Assembly: GCF_028561275.1 (NCBI RefSeq)
Contig: NZ_JAQQTF010000007.1
Coordinates: forward strand, 410,931-474,930
Direction of reading: 5' to 3'
DNA length: 64,000 bases
Source: Aureisphaera galaxeae
GTDB lineage: Bacteria; Bacteroidota; Bacteroidia; Flavobacteriales; Flavobacteriaceae
Below the pieces are notes generated by a model, which was not told where the DNA came from, searched no databases, and saw only the letters and a list, made by a program, of their open reading frames with translations. Of the stretch, positions 45,940 through 55,157 are shown piece after piece. Position 1 is the first letter of the stretch, and each line of letters opens with the position of its first letter. A program made the translations under genes and the position numbers.

Positions 45940-47847
45940 TCACAAAGCTTCCTTCATAATCGCTTCCACCACTTCGGGATTAAGTAAGGTGGAAGTATCG
46001 CCTAGGTTATCGGTATCTTGATGGGCGATCTTTCTTAAAATGCGTCGCATGATCTTTCCACTACGGGTTTTGGGCAATCCAGGCGTAAACTGAATCTTAT
46101 CCAATTTGGCAATGGGGCCAATGCGTTCGGTAATGAGCTGATTGATCTCCTTTCGGAGATTATCGTTGTCCCGTGTTTCGCCCACTTCCTTCAGAATGAC
46201 ATATCCGTACAAGGCGTTTCCTTTAATGTCATGCGGGAAGCCTACAATGGCACTTTCGGCTACAGCGGGATGTTCATTAATGGCATCCTCAATAGGAGCG
46301 GTTCCCAAATTATGACCGGAAACGATGATCACATCGTCTACGCGGCCTGTGATTCGGTAGTAACCTGTCTGATCACGAAGCGATCCGTCGCCTGTGAAGT
46401 ATTTGTTTTTGAAAGCGGAAAAATAGGTGTCCCGATAGCGCCCGTGATCGCCCCAAATGGTTCTAGCCATGCTGGGCCATGGGAATTTTATGCACAATCG
46501 TCCGCTAGCTGGATTCTGTGAAATCTCCTTGCCATTTTCGTCCATAAGGCAGGGCTGAATCCCAGGCATAGGTAAGGTGGCAAAGGTTGGGATGGTAGGG
46601 GTAGCATACGGAATGGGTGAAATGAGAATACCTCCTGTTTCGGTTTGCCACCACGTATCTACAATGGGACTGTTTTTCTTTCCGATATTATCATTGTACC
46701 AATGCCAAGCTTCTTCATTAATGGGCTCTCCTACAGTACCCAATACTTTTAGGGATGAGAGGTCGTACTTTTCTACATAGCTCAAGTTCTCCTTAGCCAA
46801 GGCTCGAATGGCTGTAGGTGCGGTATAAAACTGATTGATTTTATGCTTCTGAACGATTTCCCAGAATCGCCCCCAATCGGGATAAGTGGGAACCCCTTCG
46901 AACATGACGGTGGTAGCACCATTGGCCAACGGGCCATAGACGATATAACTATGTCCGGTAATCCAACCGATATCGGCCGTACACCAATACACATCGTCCT
47001 CCTGATACTGAAATACATTTTTGAAGGTAAATGCCGTATACACCATATATCCAGCTGTGGTGTGTACCATGCCCTTGGGCTTTCCGGTAGAACCGGAAGT
47101 GTACAAAATGAACAGGGGATCCTCGGCATCCATTGCTTCTGGGACACAGTCTTTGTAGGCATTGTCCAATAAGGGCTGTAACCAATGGTCGCGCCCTTCT
47201 TTCATGGAAATTTTGGAATGGATACGTTGGGCTACCAACACATTTTCTACCCCTTCACAGGACGTAAGGGCTTCGTCTACAATACCTTTTAAGTCGATTG
47301 TTTTGGGACCGCGGAAAGAACCATCGGCCGTAATGACCATTTTGCAATCACAATCATTAATGCGCGTCGCCAAAGCAGTTGCCGAAAAGCCCGCAAACAC
47401 AACGGAGTGAATCGCTCCAATCCTTGCACAGGCCAATACCGAAATAGCCAATTCGGGTATCATGGGCAGATAAATACATACGCGATCCCCTTTACCTACA
47501 CCCATTTCCTTCAGTACATTGGCAAACTGACACACTCGTTTGTGTAATTGCCGATAGGTGATGTGTTCTGCAGGCTCTTTGGGGTCGTTCGGTTCAAAAA
47601 GGATGGCGGTTTTATCGCCACGATGGGTTAAATGCCGATCGATGCAGTTTTCGGTAATGTTTAGTTGTGCCCCTTGAAACCAAGATACCTCCGGCTTTGA
47701 AAAATCCCACGAGAGTACTTTATCCCATTTTCGTTTCCACTGAAAATGCTCTTCGGCAATTTCTTCCCAAAAAATCTCGGGCTGGGCAACGCTTTTTCGG
47801 TATACTTGAAAATACTCTTCTAGGTTTTTAATGTGGTATTGACTCAT
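45940..47847 (-). CDS. acs: Acetyl-CoA synthetase
   Basis: The protein has 635 residues. It activates acetate to acetyl-CoA through acetyl-AMP. Motifs are YTSGSTGKPKG (249-259), the central DTWWQTETGGILISPIPY segment and the catalytic/acetylatable lysine K598 in LPKTRSGKIMRRILRK. An ActP-like symporter is encoded 3.7 kb away on the same strand, so the region may serve acetate uptake and use. Convergent with the HNH gene. Confidence 0.95.
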   Translation of the reverse strand: MSQYHIKNLEEYFQVYRKSVAQPEIFWEEIAEEHFQWKRKWDKVLSWDFSKPEVSWFQGAQLNITENCIDRHLTHRGDKTAILFEPNDPKEPAEHITYRQLHKRVCQFANVLKEMGVGKGDRVCIYLPMIPELAISVLACARIGAIHSVVFAGFSATALATRINDCDCKMVITADGSFRGPKTIDLKGIVDEALTSCEGVENVLVAQRIHSKISMKEGRDHWLQPLLDNAYKDCVPEAMDAEDPLFILYTSGSTGKPKGMVHTTAGYMVYTAFTFKNVFQYQEDDVYWCTADIGWITGHSYIVYGPLANGATTVMFEGVPTYPDWGRFWEIVQKHKINQFYTAPTAIRALAKENLSYVEKYDLSSLKVLGTVGEPINEEAWHWYNDNIGKKNSPIVDTWWQTETGGILISPIPYATPTIPTFATLPMPGIQPCLMDENGKEISQNPASGRLCIKFPWPSMARTIWGDHGRYRDTYFSAFKNKYFTGDGSLRDQTGYYRITGRVDDVIIVSGHNLGTAPIEDAINEHPAVAESAIVGFPHDIKGNALYGYVILKEVGETRDNDNLRKEINQLITERIGPIAKLDKIQFTPGLPKTRSGKIMRRILRKIAHQDTDNLGDTSTLLNPEVVEAIMKEAL

Positions 47848-47929
47848 GGTTCGGCAACTTCAATAAAAATGGTGAGCAACGAATTTAAACAAGATAATCC
47901 ATTTATGGGCATAGGAAGAATGATATTGC

Positions 47930-48460
47930 TCAGGAATTTACCTCCAATTTCATGACATAGTCACGTTGGGGTTCGTCCCCAAGCATAAAGGGATGGATCC
48001 CGTCTTTGTAAAACCCATTCCGTTCGTAAAAATCGATGGCTTTGGTATTCTGATCCCAAACACCCAACCAGATATATGGGAGCTTTCTTTCTTTGGCTAC
48101 TTCGATGGATTTCAACAGCAGGGCATGTCCCAAGCCTTTACCATGGTGTTGGGGTGAAACGTAGATACGCTCTATTTCCAAGGAATTAGGAAAGCGGGCT
48201 TCGGTTTGGGTTTCGCCTTCATTCAGTTTAATGTATCCCGCCAAAGTACCTTTGGACCGAATGAAGAAATAGTGAATGTCTGTATTTTGAATTTCCGAAG
48301 CTAAGTGGGCCGAATTGAAATGTGTAGCGATATAGGACTTCATATTCTCGGGCGTATTGAAGGCGGCGTAGGTATGGATAAAGGTGGCCACGGCCAGTTC
48401 CCGAAGTTGTTCAACCTCAGCCAAAGTCACAGGTGTGATATCAAAATCCATTTGCTTCAT
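47930..48460 (-). CDS. GNAT-family N-acetyltransferase
   Basis: The protein has 176 residues. It has the acetyl-CoA-binding pattern IYVSPQHHGKGLGHALL (motif A, Q/RxxGxG/A-type) and the C-terminal ERNGFYKDG. Substrate unknown. It starts six bases before the stop of the VIT1/CCC1-type gene and lies 82 bp upstream of acs on the same strand, possibly in the same transcript. The start might instead be the second Met (MDFDITP). Confidence 0.85.
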   Translation of the reverse strand: MKQMDFDITPVTLAEVEQLRELAVATFIHTYAAFNTPENMKSYIATHFNSAHLASEIQNTDIHYFFIRSKGTLAGYIKLNEGETQTEARFPNSLEIERIYVSPQHHGKGLGHALLLKSIEVAKERKLPYIWLGVWDQNTKAIDFYERNGFYKDGIHPFMLGDEPQRDYVMKLEVNS

Positions 48461-48465
48461 ATAGA

Positions 48466-49197
48466 CTAGGACCCAACGATTAATTGCTCTAACAGATCGC
48501 CCACAAAATAAGCCACAAAGGCGGCAATGGCACCTAATGCTAGGGTTTCTAGGACTCCTTTCCAGATTTTAGTTTCGGTCACATAGGTTTTCAAAAAGCC
48601 GATGAAAATAAATCCGATTCCAGCGAGGACACAAGTAATAAGGAAGCGGTCTCCCGATATGGGGTAGAAGTAATCCCAAACATAGGTAAGCAAGGGGATA
48701 AGACCAATTAAGAGGAACGCCATATAGGTAACCAGTCCCATTTTAAAGGGAGATTTGGTTTCCTCGATCATTCCCAATTCTTCTTTCATCATAGCATCTA
48801 CCCAGCGGTCACGATCGGCCGTAATCACCTCGACCACCTGTTCCAGTAATTCTCCTTCAAACCCTTTGGCCGCATAAATTTCCCGAATTTCCTCCCGCTC
48901 CACATCGGGAAGGTTATCGACTTCCCAATATTCAACCTGCTTGTGTTTTTGGTAATTGTCTTTTTCCGATTTGGATGAAAGGTAAGCCCCAATGCTCATG
49001 GCGAAGCCATCGGCCAGTAAATTGGCAAATCCAAGGATGATGATCACCGCACTGTCCAATCCTGCACCCACGGCACCTGCTACCACGGCAAAAGTCGTAA
49101 CGCAGCCATCGATCCCACCATAGACGAATTCACCAAGGTAGGCCTCATACTTGCTTAAAAAGCCTTTTTTGGAGTGTAGTACGTCTTCGTTATGCAT
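48466..49197 (-). CDS. VIT1/CCC1-type transporter
   Basis: The protein has 243 residues. It has the family opening YEAYLGEFVYGGIDGCVTTF, then VVAGAVGAGLDSAVIIILG, the SIGAYLSSKSEKD segment, a cytoplasmic metal-binding helical part (about 95-140), and further TM helices. Relatives move iron or manganese across membranes. No regulator of metal homeostasis is obvious nearby. Confidence 0.85.
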   Translation of the reverse strand: MHNEDVLHSKKGFLSKYEAYLGEFVYGGIDGCVTTFAVVAGAVGAGLDSAVIIILGFANLLADGFAMSIGAYLSSKSEKDNYQKHKQVEYWEVDNLPDVEREEIREIYAAKGFEGELLEQVVEVITADRDRWVDAMMKEELGMIEETKSPFKMGLVTYMAFLLIGLIPLLTYVWDYFYPISGDRFLITCVLAGIGFIFIGFLKTYVTETKIWKGVLETLALGAIAAFVAYFVGDLLEQLIVGS

Positions 49198-49455
49198 GAT
49201 GCGGATATTATAAGTGGTTGTAACCTACTTCTTAAACCTGTTTTTCTTTTCGTTCATTTTGTCTTGATACAAAACCAACCAAAAAATCAAGAAGTTTTCA
49301 AGGAAATTTTTGTGATTATATCACAAAACCACTGTCAAATCCTTTCGTTGCATGCTCCTTTTTGCTGCGCAAAACGCAGTTCCACTCGATTTGCAGTTAT
49401 TTCTGTGAAAACTTCGGTCGTGAATAGGTTAAAGGTATAAAATTTAAGAGGAAAA
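49198..49455. other. Intergenic region with perfect palindromes
   Basis: No gene is seen. It holds TTTTGTGAT-tat-ATCACAAAA (49308-49328), CTTGAT...ATCAAG (49264-49292) and CTGCG-caaaa-CGCAG (49365-49379). It separates the VIT1/CCC1-type gene from the gene group to its right, all on the - strand, and may carry an interspersed repeat. Confidence 0.5.
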
Positions 49456-49902
49456 TTAGATCGGTTTTTTAAAACATCGGCTGGTTTCTACACCTATGTA
49501 TTGTCCATAATTTGGGATGGGCGAAAACCCATATTTTTGATAGAGGGCAATGGCGGCCTCAAAACTAGCACCGGTTTCTAAAATGAGATGGGTATACCCC
49601 AATTCCTGAGCCCAAACTTCCAATTCTTGAAGGACTTTACGGCCAAATCCCTTTCCTCTTTGGCTGGGAAGCGTGTACATCCTCTTTATTTCTACCGAAT
49701 CCTTATCGAAAGGTTTCATGGCGCCACAAGCTGCTGCTTGGTCATCTTCGTAGAGAACGATCACATGATTCAGGTTTTCAATGCTATTGAATTGATCATA
49801 GTAGTCGTGCATATCGCCATCCTTAACCGTAAGAAAGGCGTCCAGTTCGGCTACGAGTTGTACAAAGTCGGGATGGGTGGAGTTGGTTCGTTCTAGTTTC
49901 AT
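49456..49902 (-). CDS. GNAT-family N-acetyltransferase
   Basis: ATG 49902 overlaps the upstream stop by 4 bp (ATGA), giving 148 residues; a longer frame from 49971 would overlap the upstream gene. The GNAT core is RMYTLPSQRGKGFGRKVL and the C-terminal ALYQKYGFSPIPNYG. It is unlike the other GNAT at 47930 beyond these motifs. Coupled to a methyltransferase-like gene. Confidence 0.82.
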   Translation of the reverse strand: MKLERTNSTHPDFVQLVAELDAFLTVKDGDMHDYYDQFNSIENLNHVIVLYEDDQAAACGAMKPFDKDSVEIKRMYTLPSQRGKGFGRKVLQELEVWAQELGYTHLILETGASFEAAIALYQKYGFSPIPNYGQYIGVETSRCFKKPI

Positions 49903-50675
49903 GTTGTTTTTTGGGTTCCTATGAGATAAAGGACCACTCCGGGTCCGGATTTTACCTTTCCGATGTTCCAATCGAATTGATCATGATTCTTTACTTGTGT
50001 AACTAGTCCTTGCATTTCTTTTACCGAATAGGTGCGAAGTGAACTCACCATCCCATCCCACCACACGAAACACGGAACAATTGGGAAAAGATAGGTAAAG
50101 AAGATCCTTCCGAATTTGAAGGGTCGAATAAAGGGGGTCGTTAGCAAAACCGTGAGAGGTGAAAAGAACATGCCCAAGAAGCTGGGAAGGCTTCGTTCCT
50201 GCCCTTCGAAAATGGCAATGGCATTGTTCGAGTCCACCGCATTCTGAAGAATTTGCACCGCATCTTTCGGCTTAAAATGATGTAGGGAAAGGAATTGGGT
50301 TCGCAATCCGGTAAGATGTTCAGGGACCTCACGAGCATCCACACGATTTACTTCATAGTCAAAATTAGGTGCCTGTTTTCGGGAGTATTTGAAAGCAGGA
50401 ATGTTGGGATAATAATCGGTTAGGGTAATGGTGAGTTCTGGAAAGGTTTTTTGCAATTCACCGTTCAGCCATAACAATCCGCCGCCACCGCCGGAAGCCA
50501 AATCGATGATCTTTTGGGAATCACTTTTACGAAGGGCTTCTTCCAAAAGGGAAACAATGGGTTTATACAACTTGGTTTTGTTGGAAAGGAACTGCAGGAA
50601 ATCCGTTCCGTAATTGCGCAGTACTTTTGGAAACCACTTTTGATCTTCGAACTCAAAAAGGTGGATCCTTCCCAT
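49899..50675 (-). CDS. Class I SAM-methyltransferase-like protein
   Basis: The protein has 258 residues. The glycine-rich SAM motif I is seen as KIIDLASGGGGGLLW (55-69), followed by LTDYYPNI. The rest has hydrophobic stretches that could be a membrane-associated part (FRIFFTYLFPIVPCFVWW-type). Substrate unknown. It overlaps the GNAT by 4 bp and lies 3 bp from the next gene upstream. Confidence 0.65.
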   Translation of the reverse strand: MGRIHLFEFEDQKWFPKVLRNYGTDFLQFLSNKTKLYKPIVSLLEEALRKSDSQKIIDLASGGGGGLLWLNGELQKTFPELTITLTDYYPNIPAFKYSRKQAPNFDYEVNRVDAREVPEHLTGLRTQFLSLHHFKPKDAVQILQNAVDSNNAIAIFEGQERSLPSFLGMFFSPLTVLLTTPFIRPFKFGRIFFTYLFPIVPCFVWWDGMVSSLRTYSVKEMQGLVTQVKNHDQFDWNIGKVKSGPGVVLYLIGTQKTT

Positions 50676-50678
50676 GAC

Positions 50679-51023
50679 CTATTTCTTTTTTCGGGGATTG
50701 GGTTTTAAGGAATTGACATAGGTCAATCCTTTTCGCAGATAACTGCCAACCAATTCAGTATTGGAAAGGAGGTCTTCGGGAATGAGCACATAGTCCTTCA
50801 TCACGGCACCGTAGGACTTATACACTTCCGTTCCTGGGTAGGTAGCGGAGAATTCGGCTTGATCCTCTTTGCTCATCCTAATGCCCATTTCGCCTGCTTT
50901 ATTCACCAACGAATACATATAGGTGTTGGAAGAGGTATACGGCATGGTTTTTCCCAACCGATCAATTTCGGGAAGGGTGTCTATAATGGCGTCATACTGC
51001 TTTAGGCATTCTTCGAAAGTCAT
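50679..51023 (-). CDS. TfoX N-terminal-domain-like protein
   Basis: The protein has 114 residues. MPYTSSNTYMYSLVNKAGEM followed by GIRMSKEDQAEF and YGAVMKDYVLIPEDLL resemble the TfoX/Sxy N-terminal domain family of small proteins of unclear role. It lies in the same tight run, 3 bp from the methyltransferase-like gene and 1 bp from the membrane protein. Confidence 0.6.
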   Translation of the reverse strand: MTFEECLKQYDAIIDTLPEIDRLGKTMPYTSSNTYMYSLVNKAGEMGIRMSKEDQAEFSATYPGTEVYKSYGAVMKDYVLIPEDLLSNTELVGSYLRKGLTYVNSLKPNPRKKK

Positions 51024-51024
51024 A

Positions 51025-51423
51025 CTAATCGGTCTTTACTGCAACTACTTTTTTAAGTAGCCATGTAAAGATAGCAATTAAAAACCCAGTTCCCAACCCA
51101 ACAATAGGCCCTGTGAGAAGCACCCAATAGCGGGCGCGAATCCAATTGGGATTACTCAAGACTTGGGTATAACCTTCGTTGTTGACCAGGTAGGTATCGA
51201 AGAAGATCGATTCTAGAATGTTGTGAAAAATACCCCAGAGCGTGCCAATGGCCAAAGCGGTTGGAAACCATTTTTCGGGGATATATCGAGAGAGCATATA
51301 GGCAGTAAGTAAGCCAAAGAGCGTCCAGAAAATAATAATCCACGGATTTCCGATGCCTTTAACTAGTAAAGCTCCCATAAGCACGCCTATGGGAGAAAGA
51401 AAGAAGATAAATCTCCAATTCAT
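51025..51423 (-). CDS. Small membrane protein
   Basis: The protein has 132 residues with about four hydrophobic segments (about 1-23, 27-45, 55-70 and 97-125). No family recognised. It heads the tight four-gene group on the - strand, 1 bp from the TfoX-like gene. Confidence 0.6.
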   Translation of the reverse strand: MNWRFIFFLSPIGVLMGALLVKGIGNPWIIIFWTLFGLLTAYMLSRYIPEKWFPTALAIGTLWGIFHNILESIFFDTYLVNNEGYTQVLSNPNWIRARYWVLLTGPIVGLGTGFLIAIFTWLLKKVVAVKTD

Positions 51424-51541
51424 GTGATCTATTTTCTATAGATACACGTAAAAATGGGTTTTGGATGAGTTATGCCTGAATTTAATTTTGGTGATTACCT
51501 CTTTCGCCTTCTCGCTAGCATAAGCTTATATATAGGAGGAT

Positions 51542-51570
51542 AAAAACCAAGACCTAAAAGGTCGTGGTTT
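51542..51570 (-). terminator. Terminator of the actP-like gene
   Basis: Minus strand: AAACC..GACC (stem) tttta GGTC..GGTTT, then a T-run, just downstream of the symporter stop. Confidence 0.65.
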
Positions 51571-51571
51571 C

Positions 51572-53284
51572 TTATTTCTCCAAAGCCTCCCCAGCACCAC
51601 TGGGAATACGGATGTTTTCCACAATTTCCTGAACCTCATCCGGAGGGGATTTTGTCAAGGCATTGACTGTAAGGGAAACAATAAAATTGACGATCATGGC
51701 GACTGTACCGAAACCTTCCGGGGAAATGCCAAACCACCACTGATCTTTCAATCCATCAACCGCAGTCTTACCACCATCGAAAATGCCAAATTTGAATTTC
51801 AACATGTAGAATAACATCAACGATATTCCGACGATCATTCCTGTAATCGCTCCTTCCTTGTTCATCTTTTTATAGAAAATACCCAATACAATAGCTGGAA
51901 AGAAGGAAGCGGCGGCCAAACCGAAGGCCAAGGCCACCACAGCGGCTACAAATCCGGGGGGATTGATACCAAAATAGCCTGCAATGATCACAGCCACCCC
52001 GGCCGAAATACGAGCGGCGGTAAGTTCTCCTTTTTCAGAAATTTTGGGATTAAACACCTTCTTAATCAGGTCATGCGATATAGACGAGGAAATCACCAGT
52101 AACAATCCAGCAGCGGTCGATAGGGCTGCAGCTAATCCACCGGCAGCGACCAAAGCGATGACCCAAGCAGGTAAATTGGCAATTTCGGGATTGGCCAAAA
52201 CCATGATGTCCCGATCTACGGTAAGCTCGTTGAGTTCGGCATTGGCCACATATTGAATGGTGCCGTCTTGGTTTTTATCTTCAAAAGTAAGTAGTCCTGT
52301 ATCCTCCCAATTCTTGAACCATTCTGGCATTTCGGAATAGGGTTGATCACTCACCGTATTCAATAAATTGGTTTTGGCAAATACTGCCACCGCAGGTGCT
52401 GTGGTGTATAAAATAGCGATCAGTAATAAGGCAATCCCGGCCGATTTCCGAGCATCCCTTACCCTTTTCACCGTAAAGAATCGGATGATGACATGGGGCA
52501 ATCCTGCTGTTCCCACCATTAGCGCCAAGGTAATCGCAAAGACATCCATTTTGCTTTTGGTACCGCTGGTGTATTCAGAAAAGCCAAGCTCTGTGGAAAG
52601 TCCATTCAATTTTTCCAAAAGGTAGGTGCCCGATCCATCGTTTAAGGTGCCTCCCATGCCGATTTGAGGTACTGGATTTCCTGTCATTTGTATGGAGATA
52701 AAAATGGCAGGAACCATAAAGGCAAATATGAGTACACAGTACTGCGCTACTTGGGTATAGGTGATGCCTTTCATTCCACCGAGTACTGCGTAGAACAATA
52801 CGATGACCATGCCGATAACAACTCCGAGATTAATATCTACTTCCAGAAAACGGGAAAAAACGACGCCTACGCCCCGCATTTGTCCCGCTACATAGGTAAA
52901 GGATACAATAATGGCGCAGACCACAGCAACGATTCTTGCCGTCTTTGAATAGTAACGATCCCCTATAAAATCCGGAACGGTAAACTTTCCGAACTTCCGA
53001 AGGTAAGGCGCTAGTAAGAGTGCTAATAAGACATAACCTCCTGTCCATCCCATGAGGTAGACGGACCCGTCATAGCCTGCAAAGGCAATGATTCCGGCCA
53101 TGGAAATAAAGGAAGCGGCCGACATCCAATCGGCGGCCGTAGCCATTCCGTTGGCCCAAGGGGAAACTCCGCCTCCAGCAACATAGAAGTCCTTCGTTGA
53201 GCTAGCGGTAGACCAAATGGCAATGCCAATATAAAGGGCAAAGGTGATGCCCACGATGATAAAGGTCCAGATCTGTACACTCAT
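51572..53284 (-). CDS. actP: Sodium:solute symporter, ActP-like (VC_2705 family type)
   Basis: The protein has 570 residues with about 12 TM helices. It is of the SSS family: YVAGGGVSPWANGMATAADW, FISMAGIIAFAGYDGSVYLM, GGLAAALSTAAGLLLVISS and a Na+/acetate-carrier-type C-terminal region (SDGRIPSGAGEALEK-like end). The DUF4212 gene immediately upstream (4 bp overlap) encodes the small partner usual for this type. The acs gene in the same region supports an acetate role, but other small carboxylates are possible. Confidence 0.85.
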   Translation of the reverse strand: MSVQIWTFIIVGITFALYIGIAIWSTASSTKDFYVAGGGVSPWANGMATAADWMSAASFISMAGIIAFAGYDGSVYLMGWTGGYVLLALLLAPYLRKFGKFTVPDFIGDRYYSKTARIVAVVCAIIVSFTYVAGQMRGVGVVFSRFLEVDINLGVVIGMVIVLFYAVLGGMKGITYTQVAQYCVLIFAFMVPAIFISIQMTGNPVPQIGMGGTLNDGSGTYLLEKLNGLSTELGFSEYTSGTKSKMDVFAITLALMVGTAGLPHVIIRFFTVKRVRDARKSAGIALLLIAILYTTAPAVAVFAKTNLLNTVSDQPYSEMPEWFKNWEDTGLLTFEDKNQDGTIQYVANAELNELTVDRDIMVLANPEIANLPAWVIALVAAGGLAAALSTAAGLLLVISSSISHDLIKKVFNPKISEKGELTAARISAGVAVIIAGYFGINPPGFVAAVVALAFGLAAASFFPAIVLGIFYKKMNKEGAITGMIVGISLMLFYMLKFKFGIFDGGKTAVDGLKDQWWFGISPEGFGTVAMIVNFIVSLTVNALTKSPPDEVQEIVENIRIPSGAGEALEK

Positions 53285-53562
53285 GGGGTTTCGGTTTTAT
53301 CGGAATCATCGAAACCATACTTCGCGTCCAAACGGTTCATAAGATAAACATAGATGAAGATGAGGATCACAAACACATAAATGGAGCCTTGTTGAGCGAA
53401 CCAAAAGCCCAGTTTAAATCCACCGATTTGAAACTGATCCAATTGCTCTTTGAATAGAATTCCGGCGCCATAGGAAACGGCAAACCAAATGAGCAGTAAA
53501 ATGAAAAGGTAGATAAGGTTTTGCCTCCAATAAGCAGAAGCCTTGCTTTTTTGGGATTTCAT
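53281..53562 (-). CDS. DUF4212 small symporter subunit
   Basis: ATG 53562 gives 93 residues (an upstream ATG at 53598 is less likely). Two TM helices: YLFILLLIWFAVSYGAGIL and SIYVFVILIFIYVYLM. It matches the DUF4212/Na_symport_sm pattern that precedes a symporter and overlaps its start by 4 bp. Confidence 0.85.
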   Translation of the reverse strand: MKSQKSKASAYWRQNLIYLFILLLIWFAVSYGAGILFKEQLDQFQIGGFKLGFWFAQQGSIYVFVILIFIYVYLMNRLDAKYGFDDSDKTETP

Positions 53563-53608
53563 AGGTCGGTTATTGCATCTATGTCTTCTAAGATACAAAA
53601 AACAAAAT

Positions 53609-53644
53609 CCCCTATAGCACCTTGGTAAATAGGTGCTATAGGGG
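53609..53644. terminator. Terminator of the 127-aa lipoprotein gene
   Basis: CCCCTATAGCACCT and AGGTGCTATAGGGG form a perfect 14 bp stem with loop TGGTAAAT, followed on the minus strand by GGATTTTGTTTTTTGTA. Confidence 0.85.
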
Positions 53645-53660
53645 AAGCTTAGAGATAGGT

Positions 53661-54044
53661 TTAATCACAATCTGGAATGGTAGACTTTATCTCGTCAAAA
53701 CTCGTACATGGTATTGCATTGACCACAACTCTATAGGAGGTTCCGGTCGTCAATACCTGATTCGTGGTATGCGTATTTCCCGATAATGTCAATCGACCTC
53801 CATCTACCCAGTTTCCAGCTAGGTCGTAAATGGTATATTTTAATACCACGCCACTTCCGCAATTGTTTACCGTTATAATAAAGCTTTCGCATTGTGGAGT
53901 TACTGTAATGCTGGCCATTGATTTACTTGCATCGGAAACCACTAGATCCGCAGTTGAGGATTCTTCGGCTATGGATGCTTCGCGTGAACAACTCGTGAAT
54001 GCTAGTAAACCAGCACATAGAAATAAGACAACAAAATTTTTCAT
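53661..54044 (-). CDS. Small lipoprotein
   Basis: The protein has 127 residues. The lipobox FTSC (C19) follows the signal sequence MKNFVVLFLCAGLLA. The mature part has a beta-type domain with several Cys (QCESFIITVNNCGSG, NAIPCTSFDE, IPDCD). Family unknown. Transcribed alone, with a terminator. Confidence 0.75.
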   Translation of the reverse strand: MKNFVVLFLCAGLLAFTSCSREASIAEESSTADLVVSDASKSMASITVTPQCESFIITVNNCGSGVVLKYTIYDLAGNWVDGGRLTLSGNTHTTNQVLTTGTSYRVVVNAIPCTSFDEIKSTIPDCD

Positions 54045-54202
54045 AATACAAATGTTTAAATACCACCTACTCTATTTGAGGCTTTTCGGTTTCCGCCTTG
54101 TTGTTCGAAGATGGTGCAGGTTGTGAGGAACTACAAAGGGATTTGTGTAAGTGCAGCTGTTTTTTGATTAAGTGTAAACTGGATCTGTTTATGGCATAAA
54201 AA

Positions 54203-54222
54203 AAGCCACCCAAAGGTGGCTT
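54203..54222 (-). terminator. Terminator of the 264-aa lipoprotein gene
   Basis: AAGCCACC and GGTGGCTT pair around CAAA. The minus strand then carries a run of T residues. Confidence 0.8.
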
Positions 54223-54241
54223 CAAATGATGAAAAAGTATC

Positions 54242-55036
54242 TTATCCATTGCAATTTTGTCCGCATAGAAAGTCGGTAAAATCGTTTACCGGGATTTCGT
54301 TGTAATCGCAAAATTGGTTTGTAGCATCCACGAAAGGTCTAACAACCACAATGTTCTTATTCACGATGTAAGCATTGTCTATTACCGGCACTCCTGTAGA
54401 AAAGGCAAAGGTGAATCCTGGACTCAATATGAAACCATTATTATACCCGTCTTCGTTCAGTGGGTGTGCCGTGGTTGAAATGTTTATTACCGAATCTGGC
54501 CCAGGGGAAAAATCCAGCCCAGAAGGGAAATACAGTTCGAGACAGTTGGTTTCAATAATGTCATACAAAAACTCAGTATAGGGGGGCTTTGCATTATTCC
54601 CTCCACCCAAAGGTGGGTCCGGCCAAGTACAACAGGTATCAGGGTCGGGACAATCTTCTCCGCAATTGTGCAATTCAAAAAAGCCTTCAAAAGCATCATT
54701 GAAATGTGCAGGGGTCACGGTATCTCCAATTAAATCTGAAAGGCGGATACTGCTGGCTCCATTATTTGTTAGTGTCATTACTTGATCCCTTGCGAGGGGA
54801 TTCTGTAGTAGGGTGACTGCTGTTAAAAAAGAGGCCCATTGCATTCTAGATTCCAAGCTCACGGCATTACTTCCCCCGCCTTTTCGGCTATCAAGCAATC
54901 CTGGAGGTGTATCAGCTTGGGTATCCAATATTTCAGTTTGTTCCAACGAGAGATTTTCCTGAAGGTCCTTTTGCTCTTCGGTCTCACAGGAAACAATACA
55001 CAAACACAAAAGGATCAAAATTTTAAAACGATTCAT
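54242..55036 (-). CDS. Lipoprotein of unknown family
   Basis: The protein has 264 residues. Lipobox IVSC (C17) follows MNRFKILILLCLC. The middle has Cys-rich parts (NCGEDCPDPDTCC) and the C-terminus ends with LCGQNCNG, suggesting disulfides. No family recognised. It sits 121 bp downstream of a LytTR regulator gene on the same strand. Confidence 0.7.
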   Translation of the reverse strand: MNRFKILILLCLCIVSCETEEQKDLQENLSLEQTEILDTQADTPPGLLDSRKGGGSNAVSLESRMQWASFLTAVTLLQNPLARDQVMTLTNNGASSIRLSDLIGDTVTPAHFNDAFEGFFELHNCGEDCPDPDTCCTWPDPPLGGGNNAKPPYTEFLYDIIETNCLELYFPSGLDFSPGPDSVINISTTAHPLNEDGYNNGFILSPGFTFAFSTGVPVIDNAYIVNKNIVVVRPFVDATNQFCDYNEIPVNDFTDFLCGQNCNG

Positions 55037-55157
55037 AACATGTATTTTTAAATTAACTGAGGAAATTTACTCTTTTCGAATGCAGTTCATCCTCGTAATA
55101 TTCTAACTGTGTCCCTTTTTCGAGTAACTGCATAAAAATCCTTGATAGTTGCATATT

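Noticed and set aside
49308-49328. Direct call of this palindrome as a CRP site
   Set aside because: Spacing is 5 bp instead of 6, and there is no nearby gene whose promoter it would clearly serve. Kept only as a finding.
54067-54249. 60-codon ORF on - strand between lipoproteins
   Set aside because: It overlaps the terminator of the 264-aa lipoprotein and has no homology-like features.
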